15,147 nt of DNA from Dehalococcoidia bacterium. Lineage in GTDB: Bacteria; Chloroflexota; Dehalococcoidia; Lucifugimonadales; JAGWBF01. Shown in pieces: positions 14,522-15,147 of the stretch. A program made the position numbers and the translations under genes. Positions within the stretch are counted from its first letter, which is position 1. Every line of letters begins with the position of its first letter. The stretch spans positions 1 through 15,147 of the forward strand of contig JAGWBF010000030.1 of NCBI GenBank assembly GCA_021296025.1. The letters run 5' to 3'. The notes beneath the pieces are model-generated. The model had not been told where the DNA came from. It saw nothing but the letters and a program-made list of their open reading frames with translations, and ran no database searches.

Positions 14522-15147
14522 TTACAGGCCCGCTACCAGCTCATGCAAGGCCAGCAGGGCCTCCCCGTGCTGGGCTAGGTCCATCCCGTCCACCGAGTAG
14601 ACGGCCTTGCCCACTACCCCATCCACAGCCCCCATGTCCACCATCATCTGGATGAGCTCGTCCTCTTCTTCGAGGTCGGGCAGCAGGTTCTTGCCGACCA
14701 GATTGGACAGGGCGGCTACCACGCCGTAACCGCCCCAGTTGGACACGCTGGAGATGACCAGGTGGGTCGTCCCTGTCTCCGAGGGGATGGGAGGCAGGGA
14801 GGACACCTGGGGGATCACCTCGGCAAGGTTGCCCATGCCGATCTCGTTGCCTCCATCACCTATGCCCACGGTGTTGGGATGGCCATGGAACAGGTAGTCC
14901 AGCCGGGCTGTCTGCGCGGTGATGTCCAGTCCACGCATGTTGAGGTAGGTGCCCTCCCTGGTGACCGAGCACCTCTCTATGGCAATGATGACTGACGGGT
15001 CCATGTCCCTTACAAGGTCTCCAGCGATGGTCCTGCTGGCCGCATCGTCGCAGATGGGGAAGTCCACCACCTGGGATGGGTCGGTGGCGAAGGGTTCCAG
15101 GATGGGGCAGGTGTACCGGTCCGCCACGTAGAACACATCCCTGCCCA
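14522..15147 (-). CDS. D-glutamate cyclase-like protein (DUF4392 family), N-terminus off the right edge
   Basis: Partial gene; 207 residues up to the TAA stop are visible and the frame stays open to the window edge, so the first residues seen are internal (GRDVFYVADRYTCPI). An internal GTG at 15136 is therefore not the start. Seen: an IIAIERCSVTREGTYLNMRG segment and LDYLFHGHPNTVGIGDGGNE followed by IGMGN, the glycine/acidic core of the family related to the C-terminal domain of D-glutamate cyclase (human DGLUCY). The family converts D-glutamate to 5-oxo-D-proline in the characterised member; the bacterial role is less certain. It converges on the aminotransferase with only 16 bases between stop codons, so transcription read-through or overlapping transcripts are likely. 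I am confident of the family and less so of the reaction. Confidence 0.82.
   Translation of the reverse strand, partial: GRDVFYVADRYTCPILEPFATDPSQVVDFPICDDAASRTIAGDLVRDMDPSVIIAIERCSVTREGTYLNMRGLDITAQTARLDYLFHGHPNTVGIGDGGNEIGMGNLAEVIPQVSSLPPIPSETGTTHLVISSVSNWGGYGVVAALSNLVGKNLLPDLEEEDELIQMMVDMGAVDGVVGKAVYSVDGMDLAQHGEALLALHELVAGL

Noticed and set aside
1..15147. CRISPR arrays, tRNA or rRNA genes, insertion sequences
   Set aside because: No regularly spaced repeats, no cloverleaf-like or rRNA-like sequence and no transposase or integrase frame was seen on either strand.

Overview
The window is a gene-dense, high-GC stretch of bacterial chromosome (roughly 60% GC by eye) with eleven protein-coding genes plus one partial gene at each end of that set (the first and last genes run off the window). 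It holds no rRNA, tRNA, CRISPR array, insertion sequence or phage gene that I can see. The gene mix (F420/FMN luciferase-like oxidoreductase, ACMSD-like amidohydrolase, acetolactate-synthase-like ThDP enzyme, paired acyl-CoA dehydrogenases, fused ETF, class III aminotransferase, glutamate-cyclase-like protein) resembles a free-living aerobic heterotroph such as an uncultivated Chloroflexota (SAR202/Dehalococcoidia type) or an actinobacterium. That placement is inference from gene content, not from a marker gene.

Layout. 1-6629 is all on the minus strand. Read in its own direction it runs: ThDP enzyme (6629 to 4833); a gap with a small palindromic repeat and a likely promoter; a three-gene signalling operon of a membrane-anchored hypothetical protein, an OmpR-type response regulator and a HAMP-type sensor kinase (4647 to 1892); then an LLM-class oxidoreductase (1763 to 825) and an amidohydrolase cut by the left edge (764 to 1). 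6630-6907 is a divergent intergenic region carrying two near-consensus sigma70-type promoters facing away from each other. 6908-14505 is all on the plus strand: nicotinate phosphoribosyltransferase, translationally coupled through ATGA to a fused EtfB-EtfA; a 207-base gap with a strong hairpin and a promoter whose spacer contains a perfect dyad; two adjacent acyl-CoA dehydrogenases; a 69-residue YHS-domain protein; and a class III aminotransferase. A D-glutamate-cyclase-like gene (DUF4392 type) converges from the right edge with only 16 bases between the two stop codons. No gene-free stretch exceeds 300 bases.

How the genes fit together. The plus-strand block reads as an acyl-CoA oxidation module. 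The acyl-CoA dehydrogenase pair would pass electrons to the fused ETF. NAPRT, made from the same transcript as the ETF, would supply NAD. The ACAD pair lacks the usual catalytic glutamate in both subunits at the MCAD-type position, which suggests an obligate hetero-oligomer like the mycobacterial steroid-degrading ACADs. The substrate cannot be told from the sequence. The minus-strand oxidoreductase and amidohydrolase look like a small catabolic pair. The two-component operon is probably an envelope-sensing system whose first gene may encode the sensed or accessory protein.

Nothing here is clearly an undescribed system. The most unusual items are the EtfB-EtfA fusion co-translated with NAPRT, the ACAD pair with atypical active sites, the operator-like dyad in the promoter before the ACADs, and the hypothetical protein heading the two-component operon.
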